A stretch of DNA of 64,000 nt. Source: Rhynchospora pubera (Eukaryota; Streptophyta; Magnoliopsida; Poales; Cyperaceae). Positions 36,401-48,150 of the stretch are shown here, in pieces (positions within the stretch are counted from its first letter, which is position 1; each line of letters starts with the position of its first letter). The position numbers and the translations under genes were made by a program. The stretch is taken from NCBI GenBank assembly GCA_028095005.1, contig CM051462.1, positions 126,160,752 to 126,224,751 of the forward strand, written 5' to 3'. The notes below the pieces were generated by a model that was given only the letters and a program-made list of their open reading frames with translations, searched no databases and was not told the DNA's origin.

Positions 36401-37322
36401 GTTTTGATATACTCTATGATATTTGCTTGTTGTTTGAGACTATGTTAGGCTAGACTATGTCTTAGGGGTAGATGTATCTTAGAGTGGTTCGTTATGTGAT
36501 ACTTGTCTTGTTGATTGATTTTGCAATTTGCTTGTTCAGATTTGCTATTTATTGCTTGTGCTAAGAATTGTTAATTAATTATGTTGCTTAATGGATGGAT
36601 GACCACATCTTGTTAGGATAACAACATGTATTAATAAATAAAACTTGCATAAGTACTTCGAGATAGGTTAAAAGACGAAAGTAAACCAATGAGTAACTGA
36701 TAGGTAAAATTTTCTATTTAAACGAGAGTTTAGCATAGATTTCTCGTAGAAAAACAACAAGTAAACTCAAGTACGTCTACTAACACACGAAAGTTGAGGT
36801 ACAATGCACTTAATAAGGGTTGACACTAGATTTTATACCAAATACTGTGTCCAATAGAAGACAACAGAGAACTAGAGAGTTTAGGTATGACTAGATGGAC
36901 CTTTTGCATAGATAAATCAAATAAACAAGTAGAACGTAATATTTACGTGTGGAATTCGAACCGAACTGCCGAGTCAGAACACGGTAGTGCAATGATTTCC
37001 GTCCCTGCGACCAAACCAAAGTGAAATCGAACCTTAAAACATTTTTAATAACATATTTTAAACCCTAAAAATACACCAAAAATATTTATTTAAATTATTT
37101 TATGATTAAATCACATCTTTTACCTTTAATTTATTGATTTTATAAACCAAAACACCATAAAACTCATTGTCTAGTTTTAGTAAAGGAATAGGAATAGTAT
37201 TCATTATCGTTCCTGTGGGTTCGACATCTTAGCTTTACTCTAACGACTAGTCAAGTAAACAAGATTTTTATTTGAACTTGATATTCACCTTGATCATAAA
37301 GTGTACTAGTGGTTGAATGTAA
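36401..37322. repeat. Old LTR-retrotransposon remnant
   Basis: AT-rich DNA containing gtccctgcgaccaaacc near 37000 and cctgtgggttcgacatcttagctttactc near 37207-37236. The latter resembles the reverse complement of the ccacaggg/gggtcgaacc segment near the start of the 21.5-34.7 kb LTRs. It is likely a decayed relative in the opposite orientation. There is no gene. Confidence 0.35.
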
Positions 37323-40300
37323 CTAGCTTTAGATTCGTGCTTCGCGCGATGAGGGGAGTTTTAAGGAGCTTGACTGTAGCGAGACCATGCCAATAAAACC
37401 TCATAAATTAATCGAATTTATTAAACTGAATCTTAAATAAAAACAAAAAATAGTACAACTGTACAATGATGTACATATCTAGTATCGAACAGAAATAAAC
37501 TTAACAAATGTCAAAAAATGCATTTAGAAACTTAGAACATAAAAATAATAAATAAATGAACTGGAGCAATTTTAAAAGTTATGACCAGATATTCACAAAC
37601 ACTATAGTTTCTCAAATGGCTTGCTCTACAAATTTATGAGTTCAATCTTACCATGCATTATGGATAAATATAAAATAGTATTAAAATTTGTTGAATTGAC
37701 AACATTAACTGGATGTTGATCAAATAAAGTAAACGTGACTCGTTTTCTTCTTTCCCACTATCAAAATGAACTAAAGTAGTATATGTACACACTATAAGTT
37801 GCTCCATGACTCTCCATGGTCTGAGGTCTCATAGTTTTAGTAAAGGAAAACTTCCTTACCTCAAGGATTTCAATTCTTGAAATGAAACCCGCTGAACCTC
37901 TAGTTTGATTTGCACATATCCTATACATACGAATTTAATCAGTACATACCACACTAATATAATTAGCAATAGTTTTATTGACATGATGCACATATTATAT
38001 TCATGGAATTTAAAGTTCAAAATTCCATTGTATTTGCAGCAAACAAATCAAAATATATTCTGAATCTTATAGCAATGAGAAAATAAATACTGATAAGATG
38101 AACATCAGTTATTTCTATGTACGAATCATCCGATTAGGAACCTTTTCAATTAATGCAAGAGAAATGATCCATCTTTTGAGTCCAACAGTTATCCCATGTA
38201 ATTCTTCTTCATTTTACCATAGAAATCAGATCCTTATGCCTTAATAGTATCCTATAATCAAGGCTATATTGAAAAAAATATATAGAAAATTAAATTCTTT
38301 TTTTTAGATTAAGTTATTAACAATATATCTCCAATTGAAATAAGACAATGAAGAGATAATCAACCTGAAATTAGAATGTAGGTACAGTACCACTGACAAA
38401 AGAGTCAAGCTGAAATAATAAACATCACGATACACTTTTATCTTAAAGATATCTAAACACATCCTGCTCTTCTATCGCTGCTAGCACATGCTTCACAGTT
38501 TATACTACTACAAATACACCAGAATTTGACTTTGCTTGTAAATAATAACACTATCAGGACAAACAAATACTTACCAAACTGCTCTTACAAATAATGAATA
38601 GATAATCAACCTGAAATTCTTCACATAAAGTTGGAGCATGGTCGGAAATTAGTTGCTCAACATAAGCTTAGGCTGAGTTAGACCAAAACTTCCTAGGCAT
38701 AGAATAAGACAATTAGTTTACAATTTCGTGTTATTTCAAATTGCTAAAGACACGTTCAGTGCAATTTATAGAAAAGAACTGTATAAAGAGAATACACCTA
38801 CCATGCAATTTTACTGATATAAAATATGAGACAAAATGACCTCAAATGTATTTGACTATCAAGCTACCAGTAAAATGGCATATCAAACTGGAGAGACCAA
38901 ACTATGATCAGCACCCAGAAAAATTGTATGGGATAGTAAGCACTCTAAGATTGATGAATGGGACACGAAAAGAAGGGAAAAAGACGAAAATTAGATAAGT
39001 ATCATTTGCAATTAATAACAACTATGCAAGAAAGTAATTGAATTGTTTAATAAAATTTTTATATAAGCACAACTCATTTGCTTTTTTTTTAATAAAATAG
39101 TCATACACTTTTGTGTCCCCATCTCTAAGCATCTTTCTTGCCATTCTCAGTGCCTTACTATCAAAATCAACCCACATCACTACTCTGCGAGACAACACCG
39201 TGGAAGGGCCAAGATCCTGCAATACAAAAAGAGACCAGTAAGGCCACAACACCAGGAGGAGGCAACAGGAAGAGGCAACGGGAAGTTAGATAAAGAACAG
39301 ATATACACTACCAAAAGCTGTCATGAAATTCACCAAACACAGATTTGTGGTCCATAAAACCACAAATATAATAGAATGAGCATTTGCCATGCTTAAATTT
39401 TAATTTTTTAGAATTTCATTTTACTAATCCAATATAGTAACCGAGCACATGGATTTGTAATTTAGCTATACAAAGCTAAATGCAATCAATAACAATACAT
39501 CATGAAATTTGTTTTAGACAAATCGAATACACGTTCCTTGATAAATCTGCCTATTAGAAGCATAGAAACTGAAATCAAAATAAATTATAGAAAAATAATT
39601 TAAATTTGTAAGAACTCTAAGGATAGTAACAAAAATTGGCTTCATAAAAGCAATGAATACATAAAGGAGGTCAGACCGATGCCTCCAAAAAAATTCCAAA
39701 ATTGAAAGAATAATACAGTCGATTAGAGGAAGCATCACCTGAGCAAACTAAACATGGAGGAGACTATAGCTACAATCCAAGGACAACAATCGCCGATCTC
39801 AAATAGCGAGACCTGCAAATGAAACCAAAAATCGAAATCAGCCCAACACGCCATAAAATTGGAAAACCAACAGAAAGATATGACAAAAGAGGAGGCAAAA
39901 CCACATGAATCGAAAAGCAACAGTATGGGTAAAAAAGAGAGCAAATTAAAGAAGAAAGCAACAGATCTCAGATCAGATGGCGACAGAAGGGAAAGATCGT
40001 GAATAGACCATTACCATAGAACGTCAGTGCCAAAGAGGGGGAACGAAAGCGATGGCGCAAGAAAACAGGCGCACAACGATTTTGGCAAAAAATCAGGTCA
40101 TGTAGAAAGGGAATGGGATGGAGCTCCTTTTTCGGCTTCGTGCCGAAAAGCGAAAAAAAATCGCTAAAAGAAGGAAGAAAATCATTACAAAAGAGAGAAG
40201 AGCGAGAGAAAAGGGGAAGGGAAGAGTCTGAGAGAAAGAGAGAGCTCGCGTGATGAAAATAGAGAGCGACGGACAGATCGAAGAGGACGGATAGATCGAG

Positions 40301-40395
40301 ATTGAGTATCAATCTCAATCACCAGCTGAAATCGACGGTGCAGATAAATCTAAAAGGGTAATGTAGAAAAGATCCTTAGAAATAGAGTATTTTTT
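37323..40395 (-). mobile_element. Larger Helitron with exon-like cargo, minus strand
   Basis: The minus-strand 3' end is at 37323-37326 (CTAG before T), with the hairpin cgtgcttcgcgcg just inside. The right end near 40340-40395 matches the right end of the 337-1450 element. Inside, on the minus strand, are gene-like segments with splice signals: a CT-rich leader-like part (40320-40018), an exon-like piece 39811-39738 bounded by TTGCAG and GTGATG, and a piece starting 39216 after TTGCAG (DLGPSTVLSRRVVMWVDFDS). This is the pattern of host gene capture. The donor gene is not recognised and no Rep/helicase is present. Confidence 0.55.
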
Positions 40396-40759
40396 GATGA
40401 TTGATGATTTTGATTTTTGATGATATATAACAATTGCTCTTAGTTGTATCAAACAACTACTCTCAATTGTATCTATGTATGAATGATTTGACTAGTGATG
40501 TTAAATTCATTTTATTCTTGTTATATCTTTTTGTTGAATATAATAATTGCCTCAGCGATGTTTTTAATTGTCTTAATGATGATCCTAAATTCCTAGTTTT
40601 TGTGAGCATATTAAACATGTTTCAATATAGAGAAAGCTACTAAACTGGTGCTTGTGTTACTTCTGGTGCAGGTGTTGCTAAAGGTAATGTTTTCAAATGT
40701 TTGTTAATGTCAAAGTACTTCCTTTTTATTTGTCAATGAAATTTATTTAAATGTCCAAG
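40396..40759. other. AT-rich spacer
   Basis: This lies between the Helitron end and the 2.7-kb repeat. There are gatgattgatgatttt repeats near 40396-40430 and no gene. Confidence 0.4.
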
Positions 40760-43516
40760 TATCTAATATTAGAACTAATCATATTTTACTTTCAGTAAAC
40801 ATCATTTTTGTAGGACGACATCATGGTCATCTTTATGCACAATGAGTCTAATTTTAGTTTAGGTTTATCATTAGACAGGAGGAAAAAAAATAGTTTACGT
40901 CATATGGCTAGCTATAATTATAGTATAACTAATCAATATATTAAAGGACAATGCTAGTATCTAACATTCTAATTCACCTAATATGTTTGCCATTCTCATA
41001 GTTAATGTATTGTTAACTCTAGATATTCATGGGTCAATTCAAATATGAAATCTATTTATCGATTCATTATAATTCTAGTAATTAACTTTAAAGCAATATT
41101 ATAATTTTTTTAAATAAAGGACTTGAATCACCGTTTCATTGAAACAGAATACTTGTATATTGAAATCATACATATGTGAATACTTGTATCTTGATATTAT
41201 ACATACGTTAGTTTCATATCCAGTATTTTTGTTTATAATTGTTATTTTTTTTTCTATGTAGCCCTTATTTTAGTACTTTATGATATTTAAATCAATCACT
41301 TTTAAAGCAATCAGTTTCCACCAACCTGAGAGCTATTTCTATATATATATTTTTTATCCGAGAAAGAAGCCTTTAATTGATTACTGTGGTATCCGATGAA
41401 TGCATTATTTGTTTCTACCTAGCCAGTTTCATGTGAAAGTAATGAACTCGAGATATTCATGTAAAACGTCTTTCCAAGTAATGCATATAAGGTGAATTAT
41501 GCTATGCCTGATCCTAACTCGAGGTCCTTCGTGTGAATTATTGGAATATTTCAAACATCTGTAAAATTATAATATCATGTGAATTATTAGCTATCACTTA
41601 AAATTGAAACCATTCGAAAACTTCTGTTATTTTAAAAATTACTCCATTATTGTAAGTTTATAAAAATTACTATGAAACAACAGGGACTTGATTTACACAA
41701 CTCCCCAACTTTCAGTATCGACTGTATTTGTTACACAAACAAGGACCTGTTTACTATTTTTTCAATATCTATGTTTCTGATGGTCAAAAGGTAAAAGTAG
41801 CTCCCTTTGATCCAATGCAAGATGGGAAGTTGGGATGAAATATATTTCTTTAAAGGCTGCTGGTTCATGGATGCCTCTATGTGCACAGAAAATGTGGAGA
41901 TCAATAAATAATTTATGTTTAAAAAGTGCACACAAATGGTGAGCATGTACTAGGAGCTTATTGCAAGTATAGGTTGCCTTGCTTCTTCTCATGCTTTGGA
42001 TTAAAGGGAGCTACCTTGCTTCTTCTCATGATTGAATCGAAGGGAGCTCCTCTCTCTCTTTCTCTCTTGTTCCTTTTAAGTTTCAAGATTTAATTTATTT
42101 TGGTATTGAAATTAATTTTGTTTACCTTTCTTATTTTTTATATCAAATCAGTTTCACTATTAATTCTTAATTCTTTCGTTTTGTATCATTTTTAACAGCA
42201 ATTTTAACAGTATCATTTTGGTCCTTAAATTATCACTCACGGGTCAAAAAGTTAGATAATGTTAGAAAATATATCACGAGATACATATGAATATTACTTT
42301 TTAATTAATAGCTAATTGCATGAATGTAGATGTTACTAATCATCTAATTGGTGCATATCATGCTTGTGGATAGTAATATTAATACTCACGCCATCTTTAT
42401 TACTTTTCTGAGAACATTCACACTATATTCAATGCTAAATGATGATAAATATTATTATTTTTTAATTAATTTAAAGGTAGGACTGATTTGATAAATATAA
42501 AAATTATATAAAAAGAGGATGATTTAAAGGAACAAAATGTTACATAAATGATCGATACTTGCAGGATTATTATGTATATTTATTATTTTCTCTTTCTTGA
42601 AATGATTTTGTTTGTCGGAGAACTATTTGTACGGCTTGTTAAATTAAACTAACTTGGAGCCCAACTGGGGATTTTTCTTGTTTTGAAGTGTAGGGGTATT
42701 TACTATGAAGTTTTTACAGGAGTATCTATGAAATTCCCCAACGGCGCTGTATGTATGCACCCGTTGATTCAAATTTCTGATGGGCGAGAGATCTATCGCA
42801 TGGGGCTTACAGAAGTACAATTGCAAGTCGGTTGATCTCTTCAATTTTGTTGTTTTTTTTTATTTTTTAAAGTAAACTCTTCAATTTTGATTTTTTTTTT
42901 ATCTCAATTATAACAGATTTTCATGTTAGTTTAATAAATATCTTGCTTTTAGCATTCTTTGTATATACAATATCCATTTTGTGTAGCAGTGGGCTATATA
43001 TCGTTTTCTATGTTCATGAAATAGTGAATCATTTATTTGATTTTTCTTATGAAAAATGTAATAATAACTGTCTGATAATGAACCTGTCATTTTGCGATGC
43101 ATCTTCAACTTTTCAGATGCACAAAAAATAAAAATAAAAAACTTTACGAGATTTGTCAGCACACCCGGGATATAGTGCTCATTTTTTAACTTTCCCGATG
43201 CACAGATAATCACTAAATTCACAGGATTGATTCATCTCACTATCTCACGCGTTTGTGGATATAGGATAAAACCTTTAAAATATTCTTATAAAAAAAACCT
43301 TTAAAAGATTTCAAACGTTACCTGGATATTTGCCGAGCTAATAAAGGCTGGCTCCCTGCTTGGGGCGATTTTGGTTCACAAAAAAAAGAGAGAAAAAAAA
43401 GAATTACAAATTTATATTGATAGAGCGGCATATAATTTCGCTGGCTTAACACAGGGATGTAAAATAATATTAAAATATAATAAATATAAATAGCTCATCA
43501 TCCATGCTCAGTTTCT
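40760..43516. repeat. 2.7-kb dispersed repeat, copy 2
   Basis: This is the direct-orientation partner of 17479-20215. Its minus-strand ORF 41992-41762 matches the one in copy 1. Its right edge at about 43516 falls where homology to Treslin in the adjacent pseudogene fades, so the repeat may have removed that gene's 3' part. Confidence 0.7.
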
Positions 43517-43580
43517 CTGAGCCAGACACAACCCTCATCACAACCTCTATTATAAAAAACTACTTTCATTCTTCATTTAT

Positions 43581-46143
43581 GAAAAGCAGAATATACCTAG
43601 ATTTGATGGTCCTTTCGGCAAAATCAATTATAGAAGTAGCCACACAAGAAGAGTTTTGTAAATTTAGATCTATGAATTGCATAAGAAGGCAAATCTCCTT
43701 ATCATCCTCTGTTTTTGGGTTTCTTCAAAATGTGAGCCAGCGACTGATTTCAGTATCTCCAATCTGAACAAGATCTGTATCTCATGTCTGAATTATGTAT
43801 AAAGGACTACTGTCAAGAAAATGAAATAAAAACAAGTAAAGAAGAGAGAACAAGCTATGATTTCTTTGGGGAGTAACAATTGTCTATGACAATAATGCAA
43901 GTATGCAACCAATTCAGAGAATGCTGGTGAGAAATTTGTTTTTGGTCAAACCTGAGCTAAAGTCAAGTAAAACAGCAAAATAGCCACAAATATTTCATGT
44001 TGAAGCAATCTTCATAATGAATCAAAATAATTAACAGAGTGAAGATTAAGTTAGCTAGATTTTATTTACTGGGCACTTGGGAAAATGAAAGCTACTAAAA
44101 ATAAAATTTGTCACTTTTCAGTGGAAATGGCGGCTTTAGGTCCTAATAAATGCATTATGCCAAAAAGAAAAAAGAAAAAAAATAAAGGATACTCTCTAAG
44201 CTTGTAATTTGTGCTGTAGCTACTTCCTCTATACTTTGCGAGTATGTCCTTTGGTTTCTTCAAAATAAGGTTCGCAACCTCCAATCCAACACCTTGTTCT
44301 TCACCTCCCGCTTTTCTAGAAACAGCATCCATAATCAAATGAATGAAGTTCTCAACTGCAATCCCTAAGTTGCCATCCTCCAGCACTAGATCCTTCTCAA
44401 TTTTCTCTTCTATGCTACCAAGGAAAATCTCTGCCTCTACCACACTACAGAATGGTGACACCCCCTCGTCATTTTTGTGCATTTTATCTTCCAAAGAAAC
44501 CTCTTGAGGTTGAATATTTTCTGTTTTTACCTCACTTTTTCTCTCGTTGGCTGTTGTATTGCAACTGCCAGTACATGATTCTCTCATTTGATTAACGCAA
44601 CACTTGAAAAACTTCAACTTCTTCAGCTTTGATGAGAACTTGCAGAAATAGAGATCACAAATGTCTCCTAAAACACCGACTTCAGAATGAGATAATGCAA
44701 TATCCCGGAAAGAGATAATATCATGCGACTCCAATAAATGCTCCATGACTTGTTTTCGCTTCCTTTTTTCACCTTTAGTTTCCAACAGACCACATCTGCA
44801 TCTCTCAGTTTCCAGAAAACCATTTTCTAATACATAAAATAACCCATGGTTAATTGTGAATGGTATAAGAACACCTTCGAGACACGTTCCGTTGCTAACC
44901 GGTACTGAAACCATGGTTGCATAGTTTCTACTGTATAGGAAAGAAAGGAATAATTGCCAAATAGGCATTTCTCTTACCAGCTCTCCATTTCAGTACAGAA
45001 GTGTTCAAGGATTCTGTCAGGTTAGAACTCGTCAGCACCCTTTTGTGCGCTTTCTCTGAATTTGTTTGACAACCGATGAATTAAAACCATAGATGATGCA
45101 TCTTTTAGAATCCTCTCACTATCCCCAACCATTTTAACTCCTTTAACACAAACTTTAGTGATATCACGACCAAAATGTTGGAAGGATGGGCTCATGTTAA
45201 CTGACCTTTGATCCATGATTTGCAAATGCAGTGCTTCCAGTAGGCAGCTTTTGCATTCCAAGGGTTTTCCATTCGCATCAGAAATCTCCAAGACTAACTC
45301 CAATGGTGAAATTTCACTATTCCTACAATGCTTATGCCCAATTGAGCATCCAATGAATGGAAAAACGAGTCCTACTGGGATTATAGAAGAACCCAAAACT
45401 ATCGCATCAGTAGAAGAAAAACCCCAATTCTGCTCCTTGATAACACTTTCCAACAAACTTGAACCAGTGTTCTCCTCATCAGATCCAATCTCAAAATCGA
45501 CTCTAACCCAGCTCAAACTGATATCCCTTGAACTTAATCTCTCCTTTACCGGACCAAAAATTTGCACAAATTTCTTAGCAAAATCATGAAAACCAATGGG
45601 ACCGTCAACAGTAGCTTTAAAATCCACAAATTGAGCCAAACTATCCGCATCTTGCAGCACTGGAGAGAACACTATTACCAAATTCGATCCAAATCTGAGC
45701 AAACCCCGATCAATTTCAGCATTCCTCTTCGCCTCCCACGCATACTCATTCTCAAGCTGGAGAAGCAATTTCGCAAGCAGAGACACCTTAGAGGCTCCAC
45801 TGATTTGCCAATTGCTCAGATGAGGGTTGGAAGAAATGAATTCTAGGGATTGTGAAAGTGCAATTAGGGTGTTTGAGTGGTCATTAAAGAAAAGGGAATT
45901 GGGGCAGTTGCGGAGGAGGTGGTGGGTTTTGGAACTGGAAGAGATGGGTGATAGATTGGAGAAGACGAACTTGAGAGCGGAGAGAGAAGAGACGAGTTGA
46001 GGAGAGGAAAGGATGCGGCGAATGGAGGCGAGGATTTGGGCGAAGTAGGATTTAGTGTAAGGGTTGGGGTTTTGAGAGGAGAAGAGTGGCTGGAGGTCAA
46101 TTAGCAATACGACGCGCTATATAGTTTGGTGAAGATGATCCAT
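43581..46143 (-). pseudogene. Treslin/TICRR-like replication gene, disabled
   Basis: The minus-strand frame resembles the plant Treslin N-terminal family (replication-origin firing factor): VVLLIDLQPLF at the start, GFSSTDAIVLGSSIIP in the middle, then PIWQLFLSFLY and HEIQILFRLEIL. An intron with matching phase joins 44193 to 43787. The frame is broken at least four times. ATG (46143-46141) is followed in frame by TAG at 46119-46117, just before RVVLLID. TAA at 45024-45022 follows ADEF although homology goes on as PDRILEHF. A frameshift lies near 44975-44990, before REMPIWQ. Another lies near 43700, before KEICLLMQF. No C-terminal exons are seen beyond 43581. Neighbouring genes show no such errors, which argues for a pseudogene over poor sequence. 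The family name is from memory and moderately sure. Confidence 0.6.
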
Positions 46144-46230
46144 TAGAGAGAGAGGGAGAGAGGGAGAGGGGGGGAGGTGGATAGTCACAGTAGGATTGGA
46201 TCGAGTGAAGGATTCTCTTGTTCTTCGATG

Positions 46231-46245
46231 TTTTGGCGGGAAAAA
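46231..46245. promoter_or_regulatory. E2F binding site
   Basis: TTTTGGCGGGAAAAA fits the canonical E2F consensus TTTSSCGS exactly on both strands. It lies about 90 bases upstream of the first ATG of the Treslin-like reading frame. E2F sites drive S-phase expression of replication genes, so this supports the identity of that locus. Confidence 0.7.
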
Positions 46246-46397
46246 AGAGCTATAACTAAGAGGTAAGAGCTCAATTCGTTAAGTGGAACCAGTGTTTACC
46301 AAAAAACTGGCGGGTTGGACCCGCACCGCGTTAAACCCACTCTATGAACCAGAACGCTCCGGATCGTTCATGAACCGAAGGGTTAACGCGGGACGGA

Positions 46398-46548
46398 TTT
46401 TTTTGAAGATAAATTGGGGGTCAAGCCTCCCAATTTATTTTTAAATTAAATTAAATGTCTATAAAGACCTCCCAGCCAGGTTTCGAACCTACGACCTCTC
46501 ATTTGAGATGCATTGCTCTTTGCCACTAGACCAAAAGCTGGTTCTCTT
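46398..46548 (-). mobile_element. tRNA-derived SINE
   Basis: On the minus strand there is an A box TGGTCTAGTGGC (46533-46522), followed about 30 bases on by a B box GTAGGTTCGAAACC within 46496-46479. A tail then reaches a short A run near 46398-46404. The spacing fits a pol III promoter, but the tRNA-like part cannot fold a proper acceptor stem. The flanks share an imperfect ATCCCGC/GTCCCGC, perhaps a decayed duplication. The surrounding 46290-46680 holds repeated cgcgttaaccc phrases from another repeat into which the SINE inserted. Confidence 0.6.
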
Positions 46549-46679
46549 TGCGGGATCGATTTATCGTGAGTTTGGACCGTCCTTCCTGACAAATCTGTAT
46601 TAATCTGTCTCGTGTTAACCCGTGAACCAAATCGTCTCGCCCCGCGTTAACCCATGGACGCTGCCTCGCCCTTCTATGT

Positions 46680-48150
46680 TATTATTTTATAAAATAATTT
46701 AATAGCACAGTCGGTCCCAAGCTCGAAAAACATGATGAGAGTAACTTTATATAATTATATTTAAATTGTTCATTTATAAAAAAATTACAAATAAGTAAAA
46801 AAAGAAACGGAAAAAAAATACAATCAAACAAAAAAAATGTTAGAGAAAAAAAAGAAAAAAAATACAACTCCAAACAGCAAAAAATAAAATAACGAAAAAA
46901 ATACTAAGTCAAACAGCAAAAAAAAACATAACGAAAAAAATACTAATTGTCATGTATCATGACAATAACTTTTCTTATACATATTCTAATTGTCTTATAA
47001 AATAGTAATTGTCATAATTTATGATACTAACTGTCATCATATATATCTTATAATTGTCCCAGTAAATAATTCTAATTGTTCGAAAAATAATTTAATTGTC
47101 CGGGAAAAAGTGAGATTGGAGGAGGGAGGAAAACAAAGATGTGAGTACACTCTGGATAGGGGACGAAGGACGATGATATTGAAATCCTCAACAGCCATTT
47201 ACGGCTGGTGAGGTCTACATTCGTCTACTTTTCTAAATATTTAAAACTTTTAAAATTCAAATGCGAAATCCAAATCGTTGACCTTATTTAATTTTACAGG
47301 CGATGTGTTTTTATATAAATTTTATAAACTTTGAAGTCAACTGATATAAATAAAGAACTGTTAGAGTGTCCCAAATCAAGAACCATTGGAAAAATAAACG
47401 TGTAGCATTTTTGGCACAAAAAAAGTGTGACACTGGAACCTTGTTCTAAAATTAATCAGTGATAATTAACTATATTCATTCATTTATTGACCGTTTGATC
47501 TAGTATCAAATTAACATCAAATTTTATAAAACTTATATGAAAACGCATCGTTCGTAAAATTGAAAAGATCAACAGTTTAGATTCAACGTATTCATTTTAA
47601 AATTTTTAAATATTTTAAAAAATTGAACGGTTGTAGACCTGCTGAGGATTCAATCCGGAATGATGGAGATGAACGACAATAATAAAAAAGTAGTTGTCGC
47701 TTAATTAATCATTTTTCGAAAATAAAAAAAAAAAACAAGAACGCGTTTTTTCAGGTATGATCTTTGTCAGCCCGGCCTCCGGTTGGACTTGTCTCATCCT
47801 TTAATCTGCCTGGGCCCTGGGATCCCTGGATCAGACCTTGAATTTTATTATTATTACTATTATTAAATTATATAGATTCAGCTGATCTCATCCACACACT
47901 AATATCTTAATTTCAAAAAATCAACGGTGCGATCGCCAACTGCCCAAAGAACCCAACTGGTAGTCTGGTTGGGCGTTTGGTTTGACCTGTCCGGTCGTCC
48001 TGCTGCTGACACATGCGGAGAGGGAGAGATTTATAGTTGCCGATGCGAATATTCCCTTTCTTTTTCTTTCTTTTTGCTGAAAAGCCCATGGGGAAAAACA
48101 AATGAGAAGGAGAGAAGAGCTGGAGCTTTTAGACATCTGGACTGACAGCA
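46680..48150. other. A-rich spacer, AATTGTCC repeats and promoter of GPP copy 2
   Basis: 46740-46930 is A-rich with aaaaaaata runs. 46930-47105 repeats AATTGTC(C/A/T) about every 20-30 bases, the reverse complement of the motif at 1-336. The rest is AT-rich, with a GC-richer 250 bases before the ATG at 48151 that should hold the promoter and 5' UTR. No other gene is seen. Confidence 0.45.

Noticed and set aside
39735..40318. Complete gene inside the larger Helitron
   Set aside because: Exon-like pieces have splice signals, but no continuous protein of a known family could be joined; treated as cargo.
45022..45046. Tiny intron removing the TAA and frameshift in the Treslin-like frame
   Set aside because: The only possible GT-AG pair spans about 27 bases, too short for a plant intron, and the homologous residues lie within it.
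46460..46548. Functional tRNA gene
   Set aside because: A and B boxes are present, but no acceptor stem or proper anticodon arm can be paired; SINE is the better reading.
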